A stretch of DNA of 13,408 bases, taken from the NCBI GenBank assembly GCA_019751935.1, contig JAIEMR010000082.1, positions 1 through 13,408 of the forward strand, written 5' to 3'. A program made the translations under genes and the position numbers. The stretch is from Alphaproteobacteria bacterium (GTDB taxonomy: Bacteria > Pseudomonadota > Alphaproteobacteria > Paracaedibacterales > CAIULA01). Under the pieces are notes generated by a model, which did not search any database, was not told the DNA's origin, and saw nothing but the letters and a program-made list of their open reading frames with translations. Below are positions 1 through 8,103 of this stretch, one piece after another (the first letter of the stretch is position 1; each line of letters starts with the position of its first letter).

Positions 1-741
1 GGTATCGGGCTGGCTATCGCAAAATCATTTGCTAAGCAAAACTCCACAGTAATTCTCAATGGGCTTGGTACTATAGCTGAAATAAAGACGATTATTGATG
101 ATTTGTCAAGGCAAACTTCTGGAAAGATTGTTCATTATGGCGCTGACCTTACAAATCCATTGGCAATAGAGGAAATGATGAAAAAAATCCAAAAGGAAGT
201 AGGGGGTATTGATATTTTAATTAACAATGCAGGTGTTCAGCATGTTGAAGCTATTGAGGCATTTCCTGTTAAAAAATGGGATCAGATTATAGCTCTTAAT
301 CTCTCTGCATATTTTCACACCATTCGTCATGCTGTGGGTTTTATGAAAGAAAAAGGATGGGGGAGAATTATCAACATCGCCTCAACACATGGTTTGGTGG
401 CATCGCCCTATAAATCAGCTTATGTGGCAGCAAAACATGGTGTTGTTGGGCTTACAAAAGTTGTGGCATTGGAAACTGGAGGGCAGGGTGTTACCTGCAA
501 TGCTATTTGCCCAGGTTGGGTTTTAACTCCACTTGTAGAAGCACAAATTAAAGAAAAATCTGTGCAAAATAATCAAAATTACGAAGAAGCTACCCGTGAG
601 TTTTTGGCTGAAAAACACCCTTCTTTAGCATTTGTTGAACCTGAGCATGTTGCTCAAATGTGTTTGTTTTTGTGTTCTGATGCCGCATCCCAAATGACAG
701 GGTCTGCTGTGGCAATGGATGGTGGATGGACAGCTAGGTGA
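1..741 (+). CDS. bdhA: 3-hydroxybutyrate dehydrogenase (5' truncated by window edge)
   Basis: This short-chain dehydrogenase interconverts (R)-3-hydroxybutyrate and acetoacetate with NAD in the cytoplasm, in polyhydroxybutyrate or ketone-body use. The frame is open from base 1, so the true start lies upstream; 246 residues are visible. They begin inside the Rossmann motif (GIGLAIA). NNAG follows at about residues 77-80, then the catalytic Ser128, and the Tyr-x3-Lys pair in SAYVAAKHG (Tyr141, Lys145). Compared with the known Pseudomonas fragi enzyme, the substrate residues Gln94 (GVQHV), Ser142, His144, Lys152, Tyr155, Lys159 and Gln196 (LVEAQ) all have counterparts at the right spacing. This distinguishes it from generic FabG-like reductases. 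The numbering offset of 14 implies a full length near 260 residues, normal for the family. It ends with TGA. The 100 bases to the next gene show no convincing terminator hairpin. Confidence 0.93.
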   Translation, partial: GIGLAIAKSFAKQNSTVILNGLGTIAEIKTIIDDLSRQTSGKIVHYGADLTNPLAIEEMMKKIQKEVGGIDILINNAGVQHVEAIEAFPVKKWDQIIALNLSAYFHTIRHAVGFMKEKGWGRIINIASTHGLVASPYKSAYVAAKHGVVGLTKVVALETGGQGVTCNAICPGWVLTPLVEAQIKEKSVQNNQNYEEATREFLAEKHPSLAFVEPEHVAQMCLFLCSDAASQMTGSAVAMDGGWTAR

Positions 742-841
742 AAAAATAAAAGATGTTTGCTAAGATGCCATGATTCTGCCAAAATTTTAAAGTATTTTTA
801 CCCTGAAATTTACTGATCCAACTCGTGACTTTCAGCTAAAA

Positions 842-1957
842 ATGTCGCATACTGAAAGTATGAGTGTAGATATTTTTTTTCCTATTGCAGAAATTTCATT
901 AAACCCCTTTCTTATTTTAGGATTAGGGCTTGTAGGAGGTTTTGCCTCGGGAATGCTTGGAATTGGAAGTGGGGTTGTTATAACTCCTGCTTTGATGATG
1001 GTTGGGGTTCCCCCTCTAATTGCTGTTGCATCCCAGCTAAATAATTCAATCGGCACAAATTTTATTGGCTTCCTAGGCTATTGGCGCAAACGAGATGTGG
1101 ATTTTGGCTTGGCTGGATATCTCTTCATCGGGGGCATTGGGGGCGCGTTTGCTGAGTTGTATTTACTCGATTGGCTTCATCAAGACGGCGTTGCCTATAA
1201 ACGCATGGCTCTTGTTTACGCTGTTGTTCTAAGTGTTCTTGGAATTGCTATGTTGGTGCAAAATGGCAAAGCTTTAACAAAAACAAAATCAAATAATAAA
1301 GCTGTTATGATGCGTCATTGGATGATTTATATTCCCTTTCATCGAATTTTCACACGCTCTAGAACAGAAATGAGTATCCTTGTTCCGTTAGGGGTTGGTG
1401 TTATGACTGGCATGCTCACCTCGACTCTTGGTGGTGGAAATAGTTTGTTTATGATGCCGATTGTTGGATATTTAATTGGCCGCACTTCTCCAGTGGTTTC
1501 CGGGACAACTTTACTAGCTGGGTTTGCAATCACTGTGGCTGTAACACTTGTGCATGGTTTAAAAAGTGAACCTTTTGATATTTTCCTAGTCTTTATACTT
1601 TTGTTTGGAAGCACTATTGGTTCGCAAATAGGAGTTAGATCGAGTTATTCTTTGCCGAGACCTTATTTGGGTTTACTTGGAGGGGTGGTTATATTATTGA
1701 TAGGATCTAAGTTTATCTATGATCTTTTCAAACTCGACGTAGGAACTGCCGCAATGACGACAATTACAACTCATGATGATTCCTTAGCAGAAGGTATCCT
1801 ATCCGCTGTCAACCCATGGACAGAAGCATTCTTACACTTTTTTCAACATGCACCGTTTTTATATGTGTTGTCAGGAATTTTAGGAGTTATTTTTACCTCC
1901 ATGTTCATTGAAAAACTGCTTCACCGCATGACATACTCTCGGCGAAGAAAAGCTTAA
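842..1957 (+). CDS. TauE/SafE (DUF81) family membrane exporter
   Basis: This is a polytopic inner-membrane protein of the TauE/SafE family, whose members are proposed to export sulfite, sulfoacetate or other small organic anions. The two-fold internal repeat of the family is clear. The first half has the glycine-rich GMLGIGSGVVITP (residues 38-50) followed by AVASQLNNSIGTNFIGFLGY. The second half has GMLTSTLGGGNSLFMMP (190-206) followed by SGTTLLAGFAIT. About eight to ten hydrophobic helices alternate with short loops. A longer polar segment (about 141-178) separates the halves, and an extra C-terminal helix (about 337-357) ends in a basic tail. At 371 residues it is longer than the usual 250-310. 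The start at 842 has no strong ribosome site; an in-frame ATG at 860 (Met7) is an alternative. It lies 19 bases before potF, so it may be co-transcribed. The substrate cannot be told from the sequence. Confidence 0.85.
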   Translation: MSHTESMSVDIFFPIAEISLNPFLILGLGLVGGFASGMLGIGSGVVITPALMMVGVPPLIAVASQLNNSIGTNFIGFLGYWRKRDVDFGLAGYLFIGGIGGAFAELYLLDWLHQDGVAYKRMALVYAVVLSVLGIAMLVQNGKALTKTKSNNKAVMMRHWMIYIPFHRIFTRSRTEMSILVPLGVGVMTGMLTSTLGGGNSLFMMPIVGYLIGRTSPVVSGTTLLAGFAITVAVTLVHGLKSEPFDIFLVFILLFGSTIGSQIGVRSSYSLPRPYLGLLGGVVILLIGSKFIYDLFKLDVGTAAMTTITTHDDSLAEGILSAVNPWTEAFLHFFQHAPFLYVLSGILGVIFTSMFIEKLLHRMTYSRRRKA

Positions 1958-1976
1958 TTGAAGCAGGGGTAAACTT

Positions 1977-3101
1977 ATGCGTTTTACTTCCTTGTTTAAG
2001 GTATCTGTTATTGTCGTATTTATCGCCTTAATTGGGTGGAGATTTACTAAACATTCATCTTTAAATCATGAAGATGCTTACGTAAATGTCTACGATTGGT
2101 ATGGCATGCTCTCAAACGACATTTTGCGTCAATTTGAAAAAGAAACAGGTATTCATGTCCGATATGATCTATATGATAATAATGAGGTTTTAGAGGCAAA
2201 ACTGCTTGCGAGCAATTCTGGTTATGACGTGGTGTTTCCCTCGGCAAGTCCTTATGTTGCTCGTCAGATTGCAGCTGGTGTTTATCAGCCTCTCAATAAA
2301 TCTTTGCTGAATATCCAAGAGCTTGATCCTGTTATTATGCAAAAAATGAAAATCATTGATCCAGATATGTCTTATGCCATCCCTTATTATTGGGGAACAT
2401 TGGGTATTGCATTTGATGTGGATCGGATTAATGAATTACTTCCTGGAATTTCACATGATAGCTACGATCTTCTCTTTAATCCAGAGAATCTAAAGCGCCT
2501 TGCGCCTTATGGAATTAGCTTTCTAGAAGAAGCAACAGATGTTTTTCCTTTAATTCTTTCTTACATAGGAAAAGATCGTGATAGCATAATGCCTGAAGAT
2601 TTGGATAGCGCTTATCAGCATCTTTTAAAACTTCGTCCCTATATTCGAAGATTTGCTTCCTCAAGATTTGTTAATGACATCGTCATGGGCGATTCTTGCA
2701 TTGCGCAAGGTTGGTCTGGAGAAGCGCACGAAGCCATTCGCGAAGCAAAAGAACTTGGAAGAAATATTAAATATATCGTTCCAAAAGAAGGCACCACAGT
2801 GTGGGTTGATTGCCTTGCTATTCCAGTTGGCGCTCCTCATCCAAAAAATGCTCATATTTTTATAAATTTTCTTTTAAGACCTGACATTAGCGCTAAAATT
2901 ACGAATAATATTTTAATCCCAACGACGGTTGTTGCGAGCTTGAAGTTAATAGATGAAAACATTAAAAATGACCCTAGTATTTATCCTTTAAAAGAAACTA
3001 TGTTAAAACTGCACTTAGATAAGCCTCAAAAAGATGCAAAGAGTATGGAATATGATAAACTGCGTACTCGAACATGGGCTAAGGTGAGGTTAAATCGATG
3101 A
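1977..3101 (+). CDS. potF: Polyamine ABC transporter substrate-binding protein (PotF/PotD family)
   Basis: This is the periplasmic binding component that should deliver putrescine or spermidine to the PotG/H/I importer encoded directly downstream. Family hallmarks run throughout: VYDWYG (38-43), FEKETGI, YDVVFPSAS (83-91), AIPYYWGTLGIAFDVD (134-149), FLLRPD (298-303) and a C-terminal TRTWAKV. Binding-site counterparts include Trp41, Ser89/Ser91, Trp246, Trp276 and Asp278. Other ligand positions differ from E. coli PotF: WSD is WYG, the Asp of GWAGD is Glu249, and the late Tyr is replaced in LIPTTV. It therefore mixes PotF-like and PotD-like features, and the preferred polyamine is uncertain. 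The N-terminus has a basic start and a hydrophobic helix (about 8-22) but no obvious AxA cleavage site, so it may stay membrane-anchored. The ATG at 1977 follows an AGGGGT ribosome site. The length of 374 is normal. Confidence 0.92.
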   Translation: MRFTSLFKVSVIVVFIALIGWRFTKHSSLNHEDAYVNVYDWYGMLSNDILRQFEKETGIHVRYDLYDNNEVLEAKLLASNSGYDVVFPSASPYVARQIAAGVYQPLNKSLLNIQELDPVIMQKMKIIDPDMSYAIPYYWGTLGIAFDVDRINELLPGISHDSYDLLFNPENLKRLAPYGISFLEEATDVFPLILSYIGKDRDSIMPEDLDSAYQHLLKLRPYIRRFASSRFVNDIVMGDSCIAQGWSGEAHEAIREAKELGRNIKYIVPKEGTTVWVDCLAIPVGAPHPKNAHIFINFLLRPDISAKITNNILIPTTVVASLKLIDENIKNDPSIYPLKETMLKLHLDKPQKDAKSMEYDKLRTRTWAKVRLNR

Positions 3102-3114
3102 TTAAGGATGTGAA

Positions 3115-4257
3115 ATGTTACCTTTAACACAACCCATGCGCAAATTAGAACCTTGGCAAGATCCAAATGAGAAGCCGTATATTCAAATCGAGAATATAAG
3201 TAAAAACTATGGAGCTATACAGGCGGTTAGGGGTGTTAGTTTATCAATTTATAAAGGTGAGCTTTTCTCATTACTGGGTGGATCTGGATGTGGGAAAACA
3301 ACGCTCCTTCGGATGCTTGCGGGGTTTGAAACACCAACAGCAGGTAGAATTTTAATCGACGGTATTGATGTTACGAACTGGGCGCCTTATCAGCGTCCTG
3401 TCAATATGATGTTTCAATCCTATGCTCTTTTCCCGCATATGACGGTTTATCAAAATATTGCTTTTGGTTTAAAACAAGAAAAACTAAATAAGGCCCAGAT
3501 CCATGAAAGAGTTCAGTGGGGCCTTGATTTGGTGCAAATGCTGGGTTTTGCGCATCGCAAACCTCATCAGTTATCGGGGGGACAAAGGCAACGTGTGGCA
3601 TTGGTTCGAAGCCTTGTTAAACAGCCAAAATTGTTACTACTTGATGAACCCTTAGCTGCATTGGACAAAAAACTTCGCGAACAAACACAGTTTGAGCTTG
3701 TTAACATTCAAGAAAGTGTGGGGATTACTTTCGTTTTGGTAACGCATGATCAAGAAGAAGCCATGACTATGTCAACCAGAATGGCCGTCATGGAGGAGGG
3801 AAAGATTCGTCAAATTGGAGTTCCTCATGACGTCTATGAATTTCCAAGCTCACGTTATGTTGCAGAATTTATAGGAACCAACAATATCATTGAGGGATTG
3901 GTCGTGGAGGATGAACCCGATCACGTCCTTATTGAATCTCTTGAAGCAGGATGTTTTGTGTACGCAACGCATGCAGCTTCGATGCCTATTGGATCACAGG
4001 TTGCCATTGCTATCCGCCCTGAAAAAGTTATGATCTCCGCAACACCGCCTGCAGGAAATAGAAATTGTACCAAAGGTGTTGTAAGAGAAATTGCTTATTT
4101 GGGTGACATGTCAATTTACTATGTTGAGCTTGAATCTGGGAAAGTCATCCAATCCTCTTTGCCAAACCTATTACGTCTTTCGGAAAGAGACGTCAAATGG
4201 GATGATGAAGTGTACTTATTCTGGCGCGCTGAAAATGGGGTGGTACTTGCAACATGA
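3115..4257 (+). CDS. potG: Polyamine ABC transporter ATP-binding protein
   Basis: This is the ATPase subunit that energises polyamine import from the cytoplasmic face of the PotH/PotI pore. All nucleotide-binding motifs are intact: Walker A GGSGCGKTT (55-63, Lys61), Q-loop Gln101 in MFQSYALFPHM, signature LSGGQRQR (153-160), Walker B LLLLDE (173-178) followed by the D-loop ALD, and switch His211 in VTHD. Residues from about 255 to 380 form the C-terminal TOBE-type domain typical of Pot/Mal ATPases, with the RPEK motif at 301-304. The length of 380 matches E. coli PotG, and the sequence resembles PotG more than PotA, including INMMFQSYALFPHMT-like text. The start ATG follows AAGGA, and the gene lies 13 bases after potF. 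Its stop overlaps the potH start in an ATGA, so the two are probably translationally coupled. Confidence 0.95.
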   Translation: MLPLTQPMRKLEPWQDPNEKPYIQIENISKNYGAIQAVRGVSLSIYKGELFSLLGGSGCGKTTLLRMLAGFETPTAGRILIDGIDVTNWAPYQRPVNMMFQSYALFPHMTVYQNIAFGLKQEKLNKAQIHERVQWGLDLVQMLGFAHRKPHQLSGGQRQRVALVRSLVKQPKLLLLDEPLAALDKKLREQTQFELVNIQESVGITFVLVTHDQEEAMTMSTRMAVMEEGKIRQIGVPHDVYEFPSSRYVAEFIGTNNIIEGLVVEDEPDHVLIESLEAGCFVYATHAASMPIGSQVAIAIRPEKVMISATPPAGNRNCTKGVVREIAYLGDMSIYYVELESGKVIQSSLPNLLRLSERDVKWDDEVYLFWRAENGVVLAT

Positions 4258-5213
4258 TAAGCGATGGGTTTTTAAACTATTCATGGCAACAAGGCCAAGA
4301 GAAACTGAATACTCTTTACACAAAGAGTAAAAACTCTCAGCGTAAACTTGTGGTGATTATACCTTATTTGTGGCTCTTTCTTTTTTTTCTTATCCCTTTC
4401 TTTTTAATTCTAAAAATTAGTTTTTCAACCTCCCTGATTGGTATGCCCCCCTTCTCATCTATTTTTGAATGGGCCGGCGATAACCTTTTGCAAATACGTT
4501 TTAATTTTCAAAATTATCTGTCCCTTATCCAGGATTCTTTTTATAGAGAAGCCTTTACTTCTTCTTTAAAAATAGCCGGATCTTCAACATTATGTTGTTT
4601 GGTTTTGGGATATATGATGGCTTATGGCATTAGCCGCGCTAATCCAAAATGGCGAACTGTTTTATTGCTTTTGGTGGTTCTTCCTTTTTGGACGTCATTT
4701 TTAATTAGGGTTTATGCCTGGATGACCCTACTTAGTACGCAAGGTCTTATTAATACATTTTTGATGAAAATAGGACTAATTAATTTTCCCTTGCAGTTAT
4801 TAGATAACCCTTATGCCGTTTGTATTGGGATTGTTTATTGTTATTTGCCCTTTATGGTATTGCCTGTCTACACAACGCTTGAAAAGTTGGACCCTGTTTA
4901 TGTTGAGGCCGCATTTGATTTAGGGTGCACACCTTGGCGTACATTTTGGAAGGTTACAGTTTCCCTCTCAAAACCGGGTATTATTGCAGGATGTATTTTG
5001 GTTTTTATTCCAGCTATTGGCGAATTTGTTATCCCTGAAATTTTAGGTGGGCCTGATACAATCATGATTGGACGGGCTTTGTGGTGGGAATTCTTTAACA
5101 ATAGAGACTGGCCGCTTGCATGTGCTTTGGCTGTTGCTATGGTGTTATTATTTGTAGCGCCCATTATGATTTTCCAAAGGCAGCAAGCTGTTGCCTTAGA
5201 GCAGGGGGAATAA
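4254..5213 (+). CDS. potH: Polyamine ABC transporter permease PotH
   Basis: This is the first inner-membrane permease of the importer; it pairs with PotI to form the translocation channel. About six hydrophobic helices are visible, starting with LVVIIPYLWLFLFF (32-45), then about 108-126, 136-160, 188-206, 243-262 and 289-307. The cytoplasmic EAA loop that docks onto PotG is present as VEAAFDLGCTPWRTF (217-231), followed by P-rich VSLSKPGIIAG. It carries a polar, Gln/Lys-rich N-terminal tail of about 30 residues before the first helix. The length of 319 is close to E. coli PotH. The start overlaps the potG stop by four bases and is preceded by a GGGGTGG tract. The order ATPase, PotH, PotI copies the E. 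coli potFGHI operon. Confidence 0.93.
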   Translation: MISDGFLNYSWQQGQEKLNTLYTKSKNSQRKLVVIIPYLWLFLFFLIPFFLILKISFSTSLIGMPPFSSIFEWAGDNLLQIRFNFQNYLSLIQDSFYREAFTSSLKIAGSSTLCCLVLGYMMAYGISRANPKWRTVLLLLVVLPFWTSFLIRVYAWMTLLSTQGLINTFLMKIGLINFPLQLLDNPYAVCIGIVYCYLPFMVLPVYTTLEKLDPVYVEAAFDLGCTPWRTFWKVTVSLSKPGIIAGCILVFIPAIGEFVIPEILGGPDTIMIGRALWWEFFNNRDWPLACALAVAMVLLFVAPIMIFQRQQAVALEQGE

Positions 5214-5217
5214 ACCC

Positions 5218-6015
5218 ATGCGAAAAATGTCCTATAGCGGAACAGTAAGTCTAATTATTGGATATGCATTTTTATATCTGCCTATATTATTTTTGATTAT
5301 TTTTTCTTTTAATGAATCCCGTCTCCCTGGAGTTTGGGTTGGATTTTCAACGAAATGGTATCATCTTTTATTCGATAATGAAGAGCTTTTAGCTGCCGTT
5401 TTAACCAGCTTTCAGATTGCCTCCATGAGTGCTACGAGTGCGGTTATTTTGGGGACCTTGGCTGCAGTTTCTATGGTGCGCTTTGGTTTCTTTCGGGGGA
5501 GAACGCTTTTTAGTGGCATGATCTCAGCGCCTCTTGTCATGCCAGAGGTTATCACAGGGCTTGCACTGTTGTTAATGTGCGTTACCTTTGAAAGATTGAT
5601 TGGCTGGCCATCGGAGAGAGGAATGATGACAGTGACGATTGCTCATACAACCCTGGCTATGGCATATGTTTACTTAATTGTTCAAGCGCGCTTGCAGGAT
5701 TTTGATCGCTCTTTAGAGGAAGCAGCTCAAGATCTAGGGGCAAAGCCAATGATGGTGTTTTTTAAAATAACGTTACCGTTGATTGCTCCCTCCTTATTGG
5801 CAGGTTGGCTACTATCCTTTGCTTTGTCTTTGGACGACGTTGTTCTTGCCAGTTTTCTCTCGGGCCCTGGGGCTACAACTTTACCTATTTTAATTTTCTC
5901 AAGCCTTCGTTTAGGTATTACTCCGGAAATTAATGCTTTAGCAGCGATTGTTGTCGGAATTGTTAGTGTTGGTGTGACAATTGCAGGGTTTGTGATGGTC
6001 AGAAAGAAGAGGTAA
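5218..6015 (+). CDS. potI: Polyamine ABC transporter permease PotI
   Basis: This is the second permease subunit of the polyamine importer. It has six predicted helices: about 10-30, 62-85, 99-121, 138-157, 188-206 and 240-260. The EAA loop reads LEEAAQDLGAKPMMVFFKIT (166-185) and couples to PotG. The segments LSLDDVVLASFLSGPGATTL (203-222) and ITPEINALAA are typical of PotC/PotI proteins. At 265 residues it is a little shorter than E. coli PotI (281) but complete. The ATG at 5218 follows a GCAGGGGGA ribosome site, four bases after potH. It ends two bases before the GTG of the following glycosyltransferase, so transport and glycosyltransferase genes probably share a transcript. Confidence 0.93.
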   Translation: MRKMSYSGTVSLIIGYAFLYLPILFLIIFSFNESRLPGVWVGFSTKWYHLLFDNEELLAAVLTSFQIASMSATSAVILGTLAAVSMVRFGFFRGRTLFSGMISAPLVMPEVITGLALLLMCVTFERLIGWPSERGMMTVTIAHTTLAMAYVYLIVQARLQDFDRSLEEAAQDLGAKPMMVFFKITLPLIAPSLLAGWLLSFALSLDDVVLASFLSGPGATTLPILIFSSLRLGITPEINALAAIVVGIVSVGVTIAGFVMVRKKR

Positions 6016-6017
6016 AT

Positions 6018-7151
6018 GTGACTCTAGATTTGTCATTTCCTCGTGTTTTACAGATTCTTCCTTCTTTAATAAGTGGAGGCGTTGAAAAAGCATCTGTGGA
6101 CATGGTGTCGGGAATTAAAAAAGCTTACCCTCATACTGAAACCTTTGTAGCATCAAGCGGTGGTGTTTTGGTTGATAAAATTTTTCTTCTTGGTGGAAAG
6201 CATTTTGAGCTTCCTTTAAAAGATAAAGCACCATGGTCATTAATTCGCAACGCTTTCTCTTTAAAAAACCTGATAGCAAAAAACAATATTCAAATCATTC
6301 ATGCCCGTTCAAGAGCGCCCGCTTGGAGTGCACTCTGGGCAGCGCGCCTAACTAAAATCCCATTTATAACCACTTATCATGGCATTTATAACAGTAGTAA
6401 TGCTGTGAAATCTTTTTATAACTCTGTTATGGCGCGTGGAGATCGGGTTATTGCTATTTCTGAATATGTAGCAGAGCATATAAGGCAAAATTATCCTCAT
6501 TTGTCCTCTTATGTCACTGTGATTCATGAGGGAATTGATACAACATATTTTGACCCCGCTGAAATTTCTGTTGAGGCAATAGATGCTTTGCGAGCGAAAT
6601 GGGAAATACCGGCGGAGAGTAAAGTCATTTTATTGCCTGGGCGGCTTACTCGATGGAAGGGGCAGAAAGTGCTAATAGAAGCTTTGCGCCAAATGGATAC
6701 TTCGAATTTGTTTGGGGTTATCTTAGGAGATAGTCAGGGAAGGGAGAGCTATTATCAGGAATTAATGAGTCAGGCAAAAGATTTGCCAGTTAAATTCATT
6801 GATGATTACCATGATATGCCAACTGCTTATGCTTTAGCTGATGTTGTATTGTCATGTTCAACAGATCCAGAAGCGTTCGGACGCATTACTGCAGAAGCTT
6901 TGGCGATGGGAAGGCCTTATATTGGCACCGATCATGGAGCGACTCCAGAAATGTGTATCCATGGAAAGACAGGGTTTTTAGTGCCTTTTGGAAATGCAGA
7001 AACTTTAGCTGCAATGATACGTTATGTTTTATCATTACATGATGGGAAACGGAATGCACTGTCAGCAAATGCACGTCAGCATATTTGTCAAAATTTTTCC
7101 CTTGATCAGATGGTTAACCGTACCCTTGCTTTATACAAGGCGGCATTATAA
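6018..7151 (+). CDS. GT-B glycosyltransferase, family 4 (WaaG-like)
   Basis: This is a retaining GT4-type glycosyltransferase, probably transferring a sugar from a nucleotide donor onto lipopolysaccharide core or another envelope glycan at the cytoplasmic face of the inner membrane. The N-terminal acceptor domain begins RVLQILPSLISGGVEKA, the usual GT4 glycine-rich opening. The C-terminal donor domain begins near residue 203 (VILLPGRLTRWKG), with Arg208 and Lys214 as expected phosphate contacts. The E-x7-E motif is Glu285 to Glu293 in EAFGRITAEALAMG, followed by the donor-loop ATPEMCIHGKTGFLVP (308-323). The length of 377 is normal. The start is GTG, preceded by AGAAGAGGT; no other in-frame start fits without entering potI. 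The next gene is a family 9 transferase six bases on, which supports a role in lipopolysaccharide assembly. The exact donor and acceptor are unknown. Confidence 0.88.
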   Translation: MTLDLSFPRVLQILPSLISGGVEKASVDMVSGIKKAYPHTETFVASSGGVLVDKIFLLGGKHFELPLKDKAPWSLIRNAFSLKNLIAKNNIQIIHARSRAPAWSALWAARLTKIPFITTYHGIYNSSNAVKSFYNSVMARGDRVIAISEYVAEHIRQNYPHLSSYVTVIHEGIDTTYFDPAEISVEAIDALRAKWEIPAESKVILLPGRLTRWKGQKVLIEALRQMDTSNLFGVILGDSQGRESYYQELMSQAKDLPVKFIDDYHDMPTAYALADVVLSCSTDPEAFGRITAEALAMGRPYIGTDHGATPEMCIHGKTGFLVPFGNAETLAAMIRYVLSLHDGKRNALSANARQHICQNFSLDQMVNRTLALYKAAL

Positions 7152-7157
7152 ATCCTT

Positions 7158-8051
7158 ATGCATAATAAAATTCTCATCATCAAACTTGGAGCCTTAGGGG
7201 ATATGGTACAGGCAGCATCTGCCTTTGCAGCCTTACGACAGTTTCACAAAAAAGATCATCTTACTCTTTTAACAACAGCTCCTTATCAAGAATTAGCTCA
7301 AAAAATGGGATATTTTGATGAGATTTTAATTGATGAACGGTTCAAGTTATTTGAGCTTAGTAAGCTTTGCAAATTTAGAAAGTATTTAAGAAGCCAAGGT
7401 TTTCAAAAAATCTATGATCTACAAAATGTAGACAGAAGTAGACTTTATTCATATCTTATCTCCAACAAAACAAAGTGGATTGCGCCTGATAAAAAAGAGA
7501 GCAATACACATCCTCAAGAACGTTTTAAAGGTCTATTTTTATCCCTTGGCATTCCGTTTAAGGCAGATCTGAATCTAAGTCATTTAGCAGAATCTAATGA
7601 TTTTCATATTCCCAATCCTTATGTTCTGCTTATCCCCGGTGCCTCTTTAGTGCATGGGGGAAGGAAAAGATGGCCAGAAGAAAAATATGCAGAGCTGGTA
7701 TCATTTTTAATTGGGAAAAAGATCCAGCCAGTTTTAATTGGTGGCCCTTCAGATAATTTTGAAGTTATGAAAAACAAAGTTCCAGAGGTCATTGATCTTT
7801 GCGGCAAAACAACTTTTTATCAAATCATTGGCCTAGCGGCAAAAGCATTGTGCGCGATTGGAAATGATACTGGGCCAACGCTTCTTGCGGCAAGTGGTGG
7901 CTGCAAGACGTTAACGTTTTACGCAAGTTGCAACCCTCCAAGCCTAGGCGGGGCAAGAGGCTCAGGACATATTGGTCTTTATGAGCCGCACTTAAAAGAC
8001 CTTGATATAAGCACGGTTATAAAAGCCTTAGAAGCATTTTTGCCTTTATAA
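7158..8051 (+). CDS. Family 9 glycosyltransferase (heptosyltransferase-like)
   Basis: This is an inverting GT-B enzyme of family 9, which includes the ADP-heptose:lipopolysaccharide heptosyltransferases WaaC and WaaF. The N-terminus reads ILIIKLGALGDMVQAASAFA, with Asp15 at the position of the catalytic Asp of WaaC. The second domain starts VLLIPGAS (156-163) and carries RKRWPEEKYAEL, with Lys170 as a likely counterpart of the WaaC donor-phosphate Lys. The donor motif is GNDTGPTLLAA (235-245). The family normally has His where this protein has Leu242 (DTGxxHLA), an oddity that could affect donor binding. At 297 residues it is shorter than the usual 320-350. It starts six bases after the GT4 gene, so the two presumably act on the same glycan. 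Whether heptose is the sugar cannot be decided from the sequence. Confidence 0.85.
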   Translation: MHNKILIIKLGALGDMVQAASAFAALRQFHKKDHLTLLTTAPYQELAQKMGYFDEILIDERFKLFELSKLCKFRKYLRSQGFQKIYDLQNVDRSRLYSYLISNKTKWIAPDKKESNTHPQERFKGLFLSLGIPFKADLNLSHLAESNDFHIPNPYVLLIPGASLVHGGRKRWPEEKYAELVSFLIGKKIQPVLIGGPSDNFEVMKNKVPEVIDLCGKTTFYQIIGLAAKALCAIGNDTGPTLLAASGGCKTLTFYASCNPPSLGGARGSGHIGLYEPHLKDLDISTVIKALEAFLPL

Positions 8052-8064
8052 GAAAACGGCTTCA

Positions 8065-8096
8065 TCCTAAACTAAACTTGATTCTTATTTTAGGAG
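8065..8096 (+). promoter_or_regulatory. Ribosome binding site of icd within a possible hairpin
   Basis: A strong AGGAG (8092-8096) lies seven bases before the icd ATG. TCCTAAA at 8065-8071 is a perfect complement of TTTAGGA at 8089-8095, so the messenger could fold a 7-base-pair stem that covers the ribosome site, with a 17-base loop. The pairing is seen directly; a regulatory role is inference, and the stem is weak. Confidence 0.35.
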
Positions 8097-8103
8097 CATT
8101 CAT

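Noticed and set aside
757..785. Possible promoter (TTGCTA, 17 bases, CAAAAT) before the TauE/SafE gene
   Set aside because: Each hexamer matches consensus at only four of six positions, which is common by chance in AT-rich DNA.
832..1056. Minus-strand open frame over the TauE/SafE start
   Set aside because: It lies antisense to a strongly family-like coding region and its product has no recognisable features.
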